Shown: positions 33,318 to 46,529 of the stretch, one piece after another
Position numbering within the stretch: position 1 is the stretch's first letter
Layout: every line of letters starts with the position of its first letter
Origin: Cryptomeria japonica
Taxonomy: Eukaryota > Streptophyta > Pinopsida > Cupressales > Cupressaceae
Direction of reading: 5' to 3'
Assembly: GCF_030272615.1 (NCBI RefSeq)
Contig: NC_081408.1
Span: 66,817,546 to 66,881,545 of the forward strand
DNA: 64,000 nt
Position numbers and translations under genes: made by a program
The notes under the pieces: generated by a model
Told to the model about the DNA's origin: nothing
The model's input: the letters and a program-made list of their open reading frames with translations, nothing else
The model's database searches: none

Positions 33318-33330
33318 ATCTCCCTATTTG
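33318..33330 (-). promoter_or_regulatory. Polypurine tract of the Copia element
   Basis: The minus strand reads CCAAATAGGGAGAT immediately before the LTR start TGTTGGATTATT. Purine-rich sequence in this position primes plus-strand synthesis. Confidence 0.8.
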
Positions 33331-33628
33331 GCATTGATGGCAACATATGAATGTGAAAAATAGTCAATGCAAAGAAAGAAGATATCACCAAAAAACTCCC
33401 CCTAATATCAAGATAGATAAAGTTCTTTTTCACATGATCTATCTCCCCCTTTGACAGTAATGTTGAAACTCACCAAAATAGAAAACCAAACAAAGACATG
33501 AATCTCTCTCCCCCTGGGACATACAACCAAATCAACAGACTACTCTAGCAGAGGAGAGACACCAACTCATCAATCTAGATAAAAGAATAAGGCTCTGATT
33601 TCCACCAGATTGATGCAACTCAATGCAT

Positions 33629-36600
33629 CTATTTCTCATCAGGAGGGGTGGACACCCCTAACTTGTCTCTCAAATAGACAAATGTATCTATAGGCAATGA
33701 CTTAGTGAAAATATCAACAATTTGTTCCTTTGTATATACATATTCCAGGTTCACCTTTTGTTCACTAACTTTCTCTCTCAAGTAATTATATCTAATTGAT
33801 ACATGCTTAGTTATAGGACTAGAATTATCATAGTATATAACAATAAGTTCATCATAAATAACTCAGATATCTTTCAACATTTGCTTCATCAAAACTAAGT
33901 GCAATTACTAGCAACAACAATGTACTCAGCTTTAGCAGTAGATAAAGATATTGAATCTTGTTTCTTGCTAGCCCAAGAAACCAACTTCTTACCTAAAAAA
34001 AATGCTCCACCAGTAGTACTCTTCTAGTCATCAACATCACCTGCCCAACCTACATCAGTGTAAGCACACAACATGAAATCATCATTCTTTGGACACCATA
34101 AACCATAATCTTCAGTTCCCTTTAGATATCATAATATTCTTATGATAGTAGTGATATGACTCTCCTTTGGATCATCTTGATATCTAGGTTCCATACACAC
34201 AACATGCATAATGTAAGGCCTAGTTTGAGTAAGATATACCAGCCCAACAACCATAGATCTGTACAAACTCTAATTAGCTTGAGGAGATTCATCTTTTTTA
34301 GACAATTTACAACTAGTCACCATAGGATTTCCAACCAGTTTGGAATCATCTAGTCCAAACTTCTTCAGCAATTCCATCACATACTTAGTTTGAGATATAA
34401 AGATACCTTTTCCTATCTATGTAATCTACAAACCTAAGAAAAATTTCATCTCAACAATCATAAAAATCTGAATATTTTTTTTGCATATCATCGGCAAACT
34501 TCATATTCATGTAATTATCACCATCAAAGATAATATCATCAACAAAGACTTCCACAATCAAAATGTTATCATTTTCAATCTTAAAATATAGATTACTGTC
34601 AGCAACACCTTTGATAAATCCCAATTTTAGCAAGTATTTGTCTAATCTAGCATACCAAGCTCTAGGAGCTTGTTTCAATCCATAAAGTGTTTTCTTCAAC
34701 TTACATACCATTTCTCCATCATCTGATAATGGAAATCCATCAGGCTATTCAATGCAAACTTCTTCTTCTAGATCACCATTTAAAAATTCAGATTTGACAT
34801 CCATCTGATATACCTTGAAATCTTTATAAGCAACATAAGCAAGCAACAATATAACAACTTCAATTTTGGCAACTAGAGGAAAAAGTTTCTTCATAATCAA
34901 TCCCTTCTTGCTATGAATATCCTTTACAGACTAGTTTGGCTTTATTTCTGACTACTTCACCATCTTCATTCAATTTGTTCCTAAAAACCCATTTAGTACC
35001 AATAAAATTTGTATCCTTAGGTTTAGGCATAAGTTCCCAAGTGTTATTATTTTTAATCTGATCTAACTTTTCTTCCATGGCTCTAATCTAGTTATCATCT
35101 TTATAGGCTTCAATAACATCTTTAGGTTCAACTTTAGAAATCAAGCATTTTTCATCTGCAGCTAACCTTCTTCTAGTCATCACACCTTTATTCTTATCAC
35201 CAATAATTTGATTCTCAAAATGATTCAATCTTATATACCTCCAAGTCTTTTGATTATTCTGATTTTCAGACTCAAGATCCAGAAAATCTTTACCGATAGT
35301 AGCAACAGTCTCTATCTCTACTAGATCATTATGCTTAGGTACTTCAGGTTGAATAGGAGTTAAAATAACATGTTGACCTTCATCGTAAGGTCTGATCTCC
35401 TTCCCAAAGTTTTCATCCACCTTCAAATTTGCACTCTCAACTATATTTCTCAGTCTCTTGTTATAGCACCAGTAGGATTTGTTATTTGTAGAATATCACA
35501 AAAAGATACCTTCATCACTTCTAGCATCAAACTTTCTAATATCCTCATCACTCTTGACATAGCATTTCCTACCAAAACCTTTAAAATATGTCACCTTAGG
35601 AACATGACCAAACCAAATCTCATAAGGATTCTTACTGGTATCACCTTTGATATGAACTCTATTGAATGTATAGAGTGCAGTGCTAATAGATTCTCTCCAA
35701 TAGACCTCCAGAATATTTCCTTCAATCAACATGGTTCTTGCAACAAATAAAATAGTATGATTCTTCCTTTCAACAATCACATTCTCCTGTGAGGTCCTAG
35801 GAGCAGATAGTTGTCTTTCGATTTCTTGTATCTCATACAAAGAATTGAACTCACTAGAAAAAAATTATCCACCTCTATCAGATCTCTGACACTTCAACTT
35901 CAATCTAGACTCAGTTTCAACTTTAGCTTTGAATATCTTGAACTTCTCAAATGCTTTTGATTTTTCCTTCAAAAAGACAACCCACATCATTCTGGAATAA
36001 TTGTCAATCAGCAACATAAATTTTCTATCACCGTGGACACTTCTAACATTTGTAAGTCCACATAGATAAATATGCACAAGATCTAATATTTCATTTGATG
36101 TATACCATTTTCTCTTGAAATAAATTCTTGCTTGCTTACCCAACTGGCATTCCTTTCATACAAGATTAATAGGTTTAACAATCTTAGGCAGATATCTAAC
36201 AACTTGTATAGAACTGATATTGATCAATGAATCAAAGTTTACATGACACATCCATCTATGCCACAACAAAATCTCATCTATCTTAGCAATCAAACAACTT
36301 TTCTCACTAGCATTCAAAATAAAAATCTTACCTTCAATTTTAGTCATAGATGCAATCTCTATACTGGAGGCATTCAATATCTTTCATTTACGATCTTTGA
36401 ATTGTAGATCATAACCCTTATCAACCCTCTATCCAATACAAAATAGATTATGCTCCAATCCTTCAATATACAAAACATCATTAGTGTTATACTTACCATC
36501 AAAAGAAATTGATCCTCTCCCACAAGTTACACAGTCTTTGTCATCACCAAATCTAACTATTCCACCACCATACCTTTCCATGCTCACAAAATTTCTTTTT

Positions 36601-37782
36601 TCACCAATCATATGATGTGAACAACTGCTATCAATCACTTATTCAACTTTTTCTTCTACCTTTGTAGCCAAAGCTTTCTCCTCAATAGAATAGTTAGTGG
36701 AATCAATCAACATAGGTCTATCTTCTTCAATGGAAATAAACACAACTTCATCTCCTTCTGATTCGTCATCTATAACACCCTTATTTGTAGAATAATAACA
36801 GTTCTTGTGGTTCCTAAACTTACGGTTAGACTTATAAGGCTTCCCATACTTTTCATGCTTCTCATATGTATCATTCCTATCAAAATTGTCATGTATCTCA
36901 TACTTAGCCATTCTCTCCAGACATCTAGAAGAAAAATGTCCTATCTTATTAAAATAAAAACATTTCAAGGGAAAATTTCCATCATACTTACTGAAACCAT
37001 TAGGCAATATCCGAGCAATCAATGCTTCAAGCTCATCTAGCTCTCTTTCTAGCTCATTTATCTCTCTCCTTTCTATTTCATATCTGGATATCCTGCACTC
37101 ATCATGATCATATTTCTACTTACCGGACATAAATGTTGATGTCTTGAATGTTTTCTTTGACTTTCCATTGTGATTCTCTAAATTTACTCAGCTAAAATGC
37201 AGCAAGTTTTCCAACCAATACATCTTTTGGCACTGTAGTTACACTTTGGATTTCATCAATAGCAGCAACCTTATGTTTATAAGCAAGAGGATAATATCTC
37301 AACACCTTAGCAACAATATAATCTTCTTCAATATTTCCACCGGTAGATCTAATACCAAGGACAAGCTCATTCACCTTATCCATGTATGAATGTATGCTTG
37401 AATCATCTCCCATCTTCAATGTCTCATACTTTCCTTTTAAACTATACAACTTATCAACTTTCACTTGAGTATCACCTTCATATAGGATCTCAAGCTTCTC
37501 CCAGATCTCATTTGCGGTCTAAAGTTCCATAACATTTGTCATTTCAAAATCAGTTAGAGTACTAAGTAATTCTTCTTTCACTCTGATGTTATATTTAGCT
37601 TCCTTAACCTTATAAGGAGTGGATGGTCCATTATGAGGAACAACATAGGCATTCTTGGTAATCTTCCAATAATCTTCTCCAAGACATTTCAAATGTACCT
37701 GCATTCATGTCTTCCATACATTGTAGTTGCTTCCATCAAACCTCAATCTATCCTTCTTGAAAATAATACCTTGAGCTGCCAT
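33629..37782 (-). pseudogene. Copia gag-pol polyprotein
   Basis: An ATG at 37780-37782 opens MAAQGIIFKKDRLRFDGSNY. Then follow gag (open 37464-37192, UBN2 type), a zinc knuckle (CFYFNKIGHFSSRC; the second Cys is Phe), protease (VIDSSCSHHM, with Ser in place of the active-site Gly), the GAG-pre-integrase block (LLWHRWMCHVNF), and integrase. In integrase the first catalytic Asp is Tyr (LVHIYLCG, ~36067), the second Asp stands in RSDRGG followed by a stop, and the Glu stands in NVIVERKNH. RT has WELMPKPKDTNFIGTKWVFR and FVDDIIF (near 34550). RNase H ends in ...LRDKLGVSTPPDEK at a TAG (33629-33631). Many stops and a missing catalytic Asp make it non-functional. It provided all enzymes for copying and insertion. 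Confidence 0.92.
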
Positions 37783-37825
37783 TCTAGATGTTCTCAAGTT
37801 ATTAAGCTTCTACAAGAGGATCTAG

Positions 37826-37838
37826 ATCTGATACAAAT
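37826..37838 (-). promoter_or_regulatory. Primer-binding site of the Copia element (degenerate initiator tRNA-Met)
   Basis: The minus strand reads ATTTGTATCAGATC right after the LTR end GTTGCTAACA. It differs by one base from TGGTATCAGA, the usual initiator tRNA-Met site. Confidence 0.75.
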
Positions 37839-39111
37839 TGTTAGCAACAATAAAGAAGGAAGAATGAGAAGGGGGGTGAATCAATCTTCACTAGATCACA
37901 ACAAATTAAATTCCAAAACTTAAAGTGATAAACTGTAGTAACAGATAGATAAGTAAATTAATAGCACGAAACATAAGACCAATATTTTGATGTAGAAAAC
38001 CCGGTTAAGGAATAAACCATGATGGTAACCTACCCATAGTAAGATGATAATTTGCAGTAGTATGTGAAAATATTATTATGGAGAATCCACATGCATTCAG
38101 TCACACTACCTAGAGCTCACTGCTCAAAACATATATGCTCGAAAGGCTATAACCCTCAGGGAAGTCACACTAACTTACAATATGATTCACACTACAATCC
38201 AGAAGGAATGAAATAGACTGATATAATATACAAATGTCCGATGACAGTCTCAGTTAAGCATAGTTGTCTTCTCTGAAGCACCAAACACACCTTAAACTTT
38301 GTGAATGATATATCCTTGTTCGCACATTTACCTCTCTCTGATAATGCATACACAATACCCAAACCTAAATTACATAAGTATATCACTTATATATACAAAT
38401 CATCAACCTTGATAACAAGGTTTGCTAAACCCTCAACCCTCAACTGATAATTACAAAAATTACATTACATGATATAAAAATCAACCACTAAAACAATATT
38501 ATGATTTACATTACAGAGCATGGACCTAATTCAAATTTCCAAATGATTACATCCACTAGTAATATCGCCAAGCTCAAGCACAGTATACTACACAACCATA
38601 AATACTACATAATATGTAAATCATCACCGGTTCATAGAAATCATCAAAAAATCATGCAATGATCGATGTGGATTGCCAAAAAAATAGGAAACAACTAGGA
38701 AAAACTAGCAAGCACATTAGAATCATCTAAAATACTTGCACCAATACCTCTTTTAAAATCTTCATCGGTCAACATCTCAAAGCTCAAGAACACAACCAAT
38801 CAACAACTATCACAAGGAAAGATAACTTGCAAAGCACCAAACCATGAACCATTTGAAATGAAGATACACAAGATCATCCCAAACAATAATCCAAAGTCTC
38901 AACACAAGATCTGATCACATCGGAATATACCAGAGGAAATACTGGATTTTACAAAACAGTGATCAACACAACCAAACTACAAAACCAGACCAAAAACTCT
39001 TCCCAAACCCACTGAAATAAATCACAAGAATATGTTGACATCAATGAAAACAACATATCCTAGAAGAAGCAATGAACAACCAAATCTAACAATCTTCCCA
39101 ATAATCCATCA
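37839..39111 (-). repeat. 5' LTR of the Copia element
   Basis: Plus-strand borders are TGTTAGCAAC and AATCCATCA. It is homologous to 32021-33317. The following AATAC at 39112-39116 completes the target duplication. Confidence 0.93.
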
Positions 39112-39518
39112 AATACATAATTGTAATATCCTAAAGCAATTCAATAGTACTCTTATTGCTCTCATTCCAAAGGTTCAATCTTTTGCTTCATTTTTGGACT
39201 TCAGGCCCATTTGCCTGTGTAGTACTATCTACAGTATCATTACATAGGCCATTTCCTTAAGATTGGCTAAGGTTAAATCTAAATTTATCTTAGAGGAGAA
39301 AGGGGGTTTTGTACCTGGTAAAAAATTTTTTGAGTGGGCTCTTATTGCACATGAAATCCTTCATTTAGTTCATCAAGTTAAATCAAATGCAGTGTTCCTT
39401 AAACTAGATATGATGAAATCATACAATAGGGTTAGCTGGAAATTTTTGGAACATGTGATGCTTGGATTTGGGTTCTCTAAAATCTAGATCAAATGGATTA
39501 TATCATGTATCTCAAGAG
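39112..39518 (+). pseudogene. LINE ORF2 reverse transcriptase, segment 2
   Basis: Blocks are ILKQFNSTLIALIPKVQS, FLDFRPICLCSTIYSIIT, stop, LEEKGGFVPGKKFFEWAL, IAHEILHLV, VFLKLDMMKSYNRVSW and HVMLGFGFSKI. These are RT domains 1 to 3 of plant L1 elements, with the catalytic region K-L-D-M intact. Two stops (39248-39250 and about 39485) interrupt it. The segment ends at the TIR element. Confidence 0.9.
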
Positions 39519-40474
39519 GGTAAAAGCACAAAATTGTGTCACGTTTCAGGCTAACTTATCAGCACAAGTGAATTTATGTAATTCTAACTAAATATTAATT
39601 AAAGTCAAACATATGGTCTATATAGATTCATGATAGCTAAGTTATATATGGGCCACAACTTTTCCAAATGAAAGTGTCTACTAAATGTATATTTTATACT
39701 ACTTTTGGTCTAATTAAAAAATTAAAAAACTCGATGTTTCAACAACTCCTACTCTTATAAATAATATTATTTTTGAAATGTAAAAATACCCTTTTATAGA
39801 TATATAAGTGAATTTTCTAAAATATATAACTTTTAATATTTTAATTTTTTTTTATGTTTTATATTTTATTTTTATTGAAAGTAGGTCATCAAAACTAAAA
39901 TATAAGGTTGATTATCTTGTCAAGGAAAAATACTAAAATTTATTAAAAAAAATTGAAAAAAATATGATGCAGTAGAGAAAAGAATCTATGTCAAGATGAT
40001 ATAATTCTTTTATGATTTGGATAAATAATTAAGAAAAAAGGTGGTGGGAATTGGAAACAATTATATTTCAGCACACACAACTTTTCAAATTTAATGAAAA
40101 ATATATATTTATAAAAAATAGTTAATAATATGTCCATGCACTAAAGTTTCAAGTTATCAATATACCAAAAAAGATTCAAGAAAAGAAAGTAAATGTTACT
40201 AAATAAAGTATGGTGGCTTGTATAACTTCAATTTCAACATTTTTTCAGCAACTAAATTATAGTGTTTACTTTAGAAAAAACTATATTCAAATATTTGTTA
40301 AAAATTTTGTTAAAATTACAAACTTAAAATAGACATAAGAATATAAATTTGATTAGTTTATATCATTTCAAAATTAAAAACATATATTTCACTTTCTATT
40401 GATTTAATTTGAAAAGTCTAACCAGTATTGGTCATTTCCTTTATAAAAGTGTGACACAACTTTGTACCTTTACC
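39519..40474. mobile_element. Non-autonomous DNA transposon with ~24-bp terminal inverted repeats
   Basis: Left end GGTAAAAGCACAAAATTGTG (then TCAC) and right end, reverse-complemented, GGTAAAGGTACAAAGTTGTG (then TCAC) match at 21 of 24 positions. The ~955 bp between is AT-rich with no ORF of note. It splits LINE RT coding sequence between WIISCIS and INGSSHRFF, which independently fixes the borders to within about 20 bp. Target duplication could not be read. The superfamily is unclear. Confidence 0.8.
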
Positions 40475-40489
40475 TAGGAGCTAAATTTT

Positions 40490-42530
40490 TAGAGAGTATT
40501 AATGGGAGTTCACATCGCTTCTTCTCCTCCACCCAATGTATAAGACAGGGTATCCCTTATCTCCCTTCCTATTCATTATTTTAGCAAAATCTTTAAGCAG
40601 ATCAATATTTACCCATCACCTATAGGGGATATGGAAGGGAATTGCCAACATGTATTTATAGCATCAGGTCATATATTATGTTTTCATTATACATTGATTT
40701 TTGTGGGATGCTTCATTGAAGGAAACTAAGACATAACAAGCATGTTGTCAACACATATTGTGCCATATCTAGGCAGAATCACAATGCCTCCAAATCTAAG
40801 GTATTCTTTTCAAATTGTTCCACTCTCCTCTTGGACAAGCTTACTAACTTCCTCGGCTTCAAACTAGATACCTATCCTTGTAAATACTTAGGCATCCCAC
40901 TATTTGTGGAGAAAAATAAGAGTATTTTTTGCATCAACAACTCTATCTCCATCCATAATATAATCTCCTCATGTAAAAAATCTTGGATCTCATTGGTTGG
41001 TCGTATTCTCATGATTAAGTCTGCTCTAACCATAATTTTAAAATACATAATGTGAGTGCTACCTATGACAAAAGGTATTTTAAATGTAGTTGAATCTTTC
41101 ATCCAACACTTTCTCTAGTAAAGTCCTAAAGAAAAAAAGGATAAGATGCATCTTCTTGCATGGGATGAATGTTGTATCCCTAAGAATTCTAGTGGGGTAG
41201 GTATCCATAATCTCCCTTTTAGAAACTTTGTGCTTTGTACAAAACTGGTTTGGAAACTATTTTTAATAACAACTCCAAATGGGCTTCTATCATTACATAT
41301 AATTACTTACACTCCTCAATCCCATAAATGTTTTTCACATCTTTAGACCTTCCTCAAGGCTTCTAGTTGTGGAATTTCTTGGCAATTGTAAAAAAATCCT
41401 ACCCCCTCACCTCTATTGGGAAATTCATGATGGCAAAAAGGATTTATTTTAGAATGATTCTTTGAATAGATATCCCCCTCTTGAAAATTGGGATAATCAT
41501 TCAGATATTAAGAGGCTTTTAAAGACCTCTTGGGGAGTAAAAGCATCTGATTACTTCATGGTTTCAAATCAAAAGGACATTTCAATAGTGGAATGGAAAG
41601 ATGTTTCCTAACTAGATGCCACCTCAAAACTGTAAAACTATCTTAGTCAAGATTCTTAGCTAGAGGTATATTTATATTAGATTGGAATAGGATAAAATCA
41701 TGTGAAATTAATCCAATTTAACATAATATTTAGTAAAGGAAGGATATGAAGCTCTTTATTATTAAGATAATATTATTAGGATTTTTATCATTTTTTTAGA
41801 CAGATGCGGGTTTTCCAAAGCTAAGAGTGTTTTATTGGCTTTCTATCAAAGAAAGAATCCTAACTAGTGGGAGAGTCTATCACCTCAACCCCTCTTTGGC
41901 TTTCAATTTTATATTATGTGAAAAGGAAATAGAATATATGAACCACTTTCTTCTCAATTGTGAATTTGCTAATAAATGTTGAATATGGATTCTTAGAAAG
42001 CTTAATTAGTGTGGTCACCATCAATCCAACCTATCTCTATTATTTTAAGATTGGCCCTTTTTTGCTATAATTTGGGAAGTGGCTCTAACTATAATCATCT
42101 AGAACATATGTGGGAAAGAAATTTGGGGAAAATTAGGAATAAGAACAACTCATGTAACCATGTTATAAATTATATTGAAAGCTCCATTTCAAAAGTAGTA
42201 AATGCCTATACTAGGAAAAATAAGAGGCTAGACTCATGCTTTAAATCCTAAGATGACTTGGTCCTTAATCAATGGCAAGGAATCACCCTCCCTTTCAAGG
42301 GCAGTCTCCTTAATAATATGATTGGAAAAAGATCCAAAAAGGATGTTAAATGGGAACCTTCATATCATCATCACTGGAAACTCAATTTTGATGGGTAGCT
42401 TAGGGGAACCCAGACTATTCAAGGTTTGGCTTTTTTATACGAGATTTAAAAGGATGTGTTTTGGAGGCCAGAGTAGTGAGATTTCCAAACGGTTTTGTAG
42501 TGTCATAAAATTGCAATCCTAATAATTTTT
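40490..42530 (+). pseudogene. LINE ORF2 reverse transcriptase end, zf-RVT and RNase H
   Basis: After INGSSHRFFSSSTQCIRQG the catalytic box is decayed (YIDFCG where F/Y-x-D-D is expected, near 40700). The open frame 40831-41055 holds LDKLTNFLGFKLDTYPCKYL and GIPLFVEKNK, and 41146-41346 holds LLAWDECCIPKNSSGVGI. Near 41840-41980 the zf-RVT block is seen (RILTSGRVYHLNPS, then NHFLLNCEFANKC). At about 42370-42400 WKLNFDG followed by a stop marks the start of a C-terminal RNase H, a domain present in some plant L1 elements. Homology fades near 42530. Confidence 0.85.
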
Positions 42531-44566
42531 TGACTCCATTAGGGTCCTCATGCACATGAGATTGAATCCTCTAGCCTGATCAGAGACCAGAGGCTACTCA
42601 ACCCTCAAAATCAGCTTCTTTCTTGGCCTTCGCATCACCTTGTCTGCACTCTACCTTGGAGAAAGGGGTAGGATAGGGGTGTGGCCCCCTTTTCCTTCTA
42701 GGACAAAGGCATGGCACCCCTATCCCTTCCCTATTTTAGGGAAGCACCTTTCCTAGAATATTCATTGTGGGTTGTGCAGTGAGTGGGAAATGGCCCCGAT
42801 GTCAGCCTGTGATGAAAATCAAATCCAGTAGCATGTATTTAAGGGTCATTTGTCCTTGCATTTGCATAATTTAAATAAGGTGGAATTTCAAAAAGGTCAA
42901 GTTGCACAAGTGATCGAGCATTCAAGCATTCTTTTCCAACATTGAGCATTATCAAGTTTCTCTTAAAGACTAGGTGTTGTGTTCAAGTCAAGGATTCAAC
43001 CATTGAAGAGGAGATTGATTCCAACATTCAATTCCACAAAAGAAGTTCTAACATCATTTCTATCACAACCTCCCTTGAGGCTATTTATAATTCAATCTTT
43101 CATTACTTGGTTAATTCTAAAACTAGGGTTTGACCTAAAGGAAAACCCCCAATCCCAACCCATTTTTCTCTATTTTATGTGTGTAGGTTGTAGGTGCGAA
43201 ACAGTACTTTCATATTTGGGCTCCATTTGCAGAGGCGGAAAAACCCATTTTTCGTTTAACAGATTTTTCAGAGGACTATGTACATTCTCACCACAGTCCA
43301 AGAAACTTTTCCTAAAATTTGCAAGGCGAGTTCGTCTTGACATATTACTGCTAGATCTAGGTGCACAACTTCATCCCATGTTCTAATCCTAAGTTATAAT
43401 TAGTTATTTTTCACTTTTTCACTACATAATTCAATCAATTCATTTCCATTTTAAATAAGGAAGAAGGGATCAACTTATCATTCCCATTTCACTCAGAATT
43501 CCATCTTCTTTTGTGGATGGTTGAATCTAGTGAATTGTCCTCTCCTCTTCCAATGTAACTAGGTGAAAAGTGTTTGAAGGGAAATCTACAGTGAAACTCT
43601 CATCTCTCCTTGGAGGGAAAGGGTAGTTTTCCTCTTTATCTCTCATTCACATTTCACCACATTATATTTTGGTGAACCCAATGTATTGCACACTTTCCTT
43701 TGAAAAAAATTGCATATTTTTCATTTGCAAGTTTCAATTTTTTGCAAACTTAGTGGTCAAATCATTAAAAACCATAGCTTTTTAAATCAAAATTGAACTT
43801 GTGATTTGTAAAAATTGCTTGTGGTTATCTTAGATCTATTCTTTGTTTATCAAACTCAATTTCCTCATTGTCTTGTTAAACTTACCAAAACATTTACAAA
43901 ATTAAGAGGATACTTGTTAAAACCCTAATTTTCAAAAATCATCTTGAATTTGTGCAAAAATTTGATTTCCATTTAGTTTTCAGATTTTTTATTCTTCTCA
44001 AACTTGTCTTCATTCCTACAATTCAAATTTTTTATTTTCCCCCTTTTTCCCAAAATTCAAATTTCAAAATTAAGTGGTTAGGTCATAAAACCCTAATTTT
44101 TTAAATTAATTGAAGTTTGTACAAATTTTAATTCAATTTCATTCACATTCAGATTTCTAAACATTTTTCAAGGTGTCCCTATCCATTAGGTTTGACCTTT
44201 TTCAATATTCAACATTTCAAATTTCAAGAAAATTTTTAAAATTAAGAGGTTAATTATAGTCTACCCTAATTTTAAAAACTCAGATTTTAAAATTAAGTGG
44301 AATTCCCTTGGCCCTAATTTAAAAAAAATCCAATTTCCTTTCATTTTTGGAAATTGTGTCATCCTCTTCCTCCGACAAAGTTCAAATTGTGTACTTATTG
44401 TTTTCTTAAATTTTGCATTAATCAATTTTGAAAGCTTTGTTCCGAAATTCAAAATTTAAATTTTCCCTCTAGTGCATGAGTTTTACCACTATTAGTCCTA
44501 CCTATCCTATCCCTATTAGATGAAGCATTAGAATTTAAGGCTTCCCAAGGTTTAATTACCGAGGAG
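42531..44566 (+). other. Probable LTR and leader of a Tat-like element
   Basis: A TATA-like ATGTATTTAAGGG lies at ~42834. The probable LTR end is CACCACA at 43661, followed by TTATATTTTGGTGAACCCAA, where TGGTGAACCCAATG (43670) may be a primer-binding site. From 43680 to 44500 the leader is T-rich with repeated CCCTAATTTT-type words (TTTTAAAATTAAGTGG, CCCTAATTTTC). Open frames in 42942-43386 show no domain. The LTR start could not be placed. Confidence 0.45.
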
Positions 44567-46300
44567 ATGGATCCTAATTTAGGTGACTTCTTTAATGAGG
44601 ATCATGCTTATTCTTCCCATCCTAAGCATGTGCCTATTCACCCCATTGACGAATCCCATGATGAAGGAAAATCTTTAACTAGGGTTTCTGTAGATCAACT
44701 TTCCACATTGGACAATCAATTTGATAAGTTTCAATAATGGATGTCCCAAGAATACCTTAATAGTGAAGCTCTCCCATTAATTTAAGGCCTTGAACACATG
44801 ATTCAAAGTGATAAGAATGAAATTGATATATTACATGGAATTGTACATATTGTTGATTCTAATGTCATGCCTATTAAGAGTTGTGTCGAAACCCTAGGTT
44901 ATTCAGAACATTCAACACAAGTCAATCCTTCAATTCCTTTGACTACTCTTATGATTAGTATTCCTACCTTCACCTCCAACATCATGGCTACTTCAACTGA
45001 AAATGTCATTCCTACAACCATGGGTCAAGGGGAAAATCCCTCTTCTTCATTTAATCCTCCATCTTTACCTATGTCTTCCATAAGTATTCCTACTATTCCT
45101 CAACCAATCAATGTGACACAAGAGGGAAATTTCCTTCAACAACTTTATTCCTCCTTTCATTGTGCGTTTTCCTACTCAATATATGCCTACTTATCATAAT
45201 GTTCTAGCATCTTATTCTCAGTCCATGCCTTCTTTCAATAACATGACACCACCTTCTCAATCAACTATGTCTAACATCAATTATTCTACCTAAATGACAA
45301 TTAACAATCTTTCTCAAACCGTGTCTTCCTTACAACAAAAAATTGCTTCTAGGATTCAATCCAAGTTTAGTGTGCCCACCTTTGATGTTGTGAGCCCACT
45401 TTCTCCTTCTATTTTTAAAACTGTGCCACCTAAACATGTTGAGATCCATCAATTTAAACTTTGTGTACTAATTTTTCTTATGATCAAATATTGCCTGCAA
45501 AATTATTTACAAGAACACTCAAAGATGAGGCTTTACAATGTTATTGCTCTTTGCCTTCTTATTCTATCACTTCCTTTCAATAACTGGCAAATTCTTTCAT
45601 CCTACAATTTCAAAACAACATTGGTCCTAAAATCACTTTGACTGATTTAATGCATTGTAAACAAGGTGTTAAAGAAAAAGTGACTAATTTAATTGGTAGA
45701 TATAAGAATTTGTGTGCTCAAATTTCTTTTCATGTACCTGATAATAATATTCAATGGATTTTCATTTCTAATTTACAAAAAGATATCAGGGAAAAGCTTA
45801 TTTTGTCCAAGTTTACTTCCTTTCCGCAGTTGTGTACAACACTCCACAATTATCAATTGGTTGTGAGTCAAATGGATAAATCCACTCCTATGGCTCCAAG
45901 TGATAAGGGGTAGAGTGTTCAACAACTGTTTGTGAAGTTCACACCAACAAAAATCTTCATCAAGTTCAATGATACAATCAACAACAATAATGTGAATGCT
46001 ACAACAGGTGTGCCTTCTATTTCTATTTTTTTCCAAAGAGAAAGACAATTTACTTCTTTGAATGAATCTTTACATAGTATTATGTCTTAGTTGTTGCACA
46101 TAAATATTATCAAAATTCCTCCTATAAAATAAATTGATCCTTCTAAACTTGCACCCTCTTATTTTGATAACAATTCCTTCTGTCAATTTCATCATCAACT
46201 TGGTCATGATACTGAGAAATGTTTTACATTGAAGAATAAGATTCAGGACTTGATTGATAATAATACTATATTTGTGGTAGGTGTGAATGATAAAGGGAAT
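44567..46300 (+). pseudogene. Tat-like gag with Cys-His finger
   Basis: An ATG at 44567 opens MDPNLGDFFNEDHAYSS. The frame passes stops at 44735-44737 and ~44784 to a Ser/Thr/Pro-rich leader. The gag core is split by shifts: VPPKHVEIHQFKLC, LTDLMHCKQGVKEKVTNLIG (45638-45913), FISNLQKDIREKLILSKFTS, LCTTLHNYQLVVSQMDKSTP. A finger of Tat form reads FCQFHHQLGHDTEKCFTLKN (near 46180-46240), and the next residues KIQDLIDNNTI match the K-L-x-x-L-V-Q-D-M-I segment of the first Tat element. It is therefore related to, but distinct from, that element. Confidence 0.8.
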
Positions 46301-46529
46301 AAATGAGTAGCTCCTCCTAATCAAAATCTTAAGATTTTCACTGATCCCTTGCCTTCTCATACCTCTAACATTATTGATATTGTGCCTAATTATTTGTCTT
46401 CTCAAGAATTCACCTCTATGGATCCAAACTTGGTTAATATGGTAAAAAAACAAGATATTCATAAGGATATTTTATAACGTATGACCCTAGCGAGACCATT
46501 AGAGAGCCTAATGGCCCTTTATACATAGT

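Larger units (their letters stand above)
32021..39111 (-). mobile_element. Full-length Ty1/Copia retrotransposon, minus strand
   Basis: Two LTRs of 1297 and 1273 bp bound a 4.5-kb internal region with primer-binding site, gag-PR-IN-RT-RH and polypurine tract, all on the minus strand, flanked by AATAC. The integrase-before-RT order is that of Copia. The LTRs differ by roughly 10-15% by eye, mostly C/T and G/A changes, so the insertion is old. Coding decay is heavy. The left LTR has a run of about 17 G that the right LTR lacks. Confidence 0.93.
31830..42530 (+). mobile_element. L1-type LINE interrupted by a Copia element and a TIR element
   Basis: ORF2 can be followed in three pieces: about 31860-32020, 39112-39518 and 40490-42530. 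Across the Copia insertion the frame is continuous once one copy of the AATAC duplication is discounted: ...HFMGRDVWYVVKEQI lies left of the Copia and HNCNILKQFNSTLIALIPKV continues on its right. Across the second gap WIISCIS lies left and INGSSHRFFSSSTQCIRQG lies right. The LINE is therefore older than both insertions. Confidence 0.88.
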
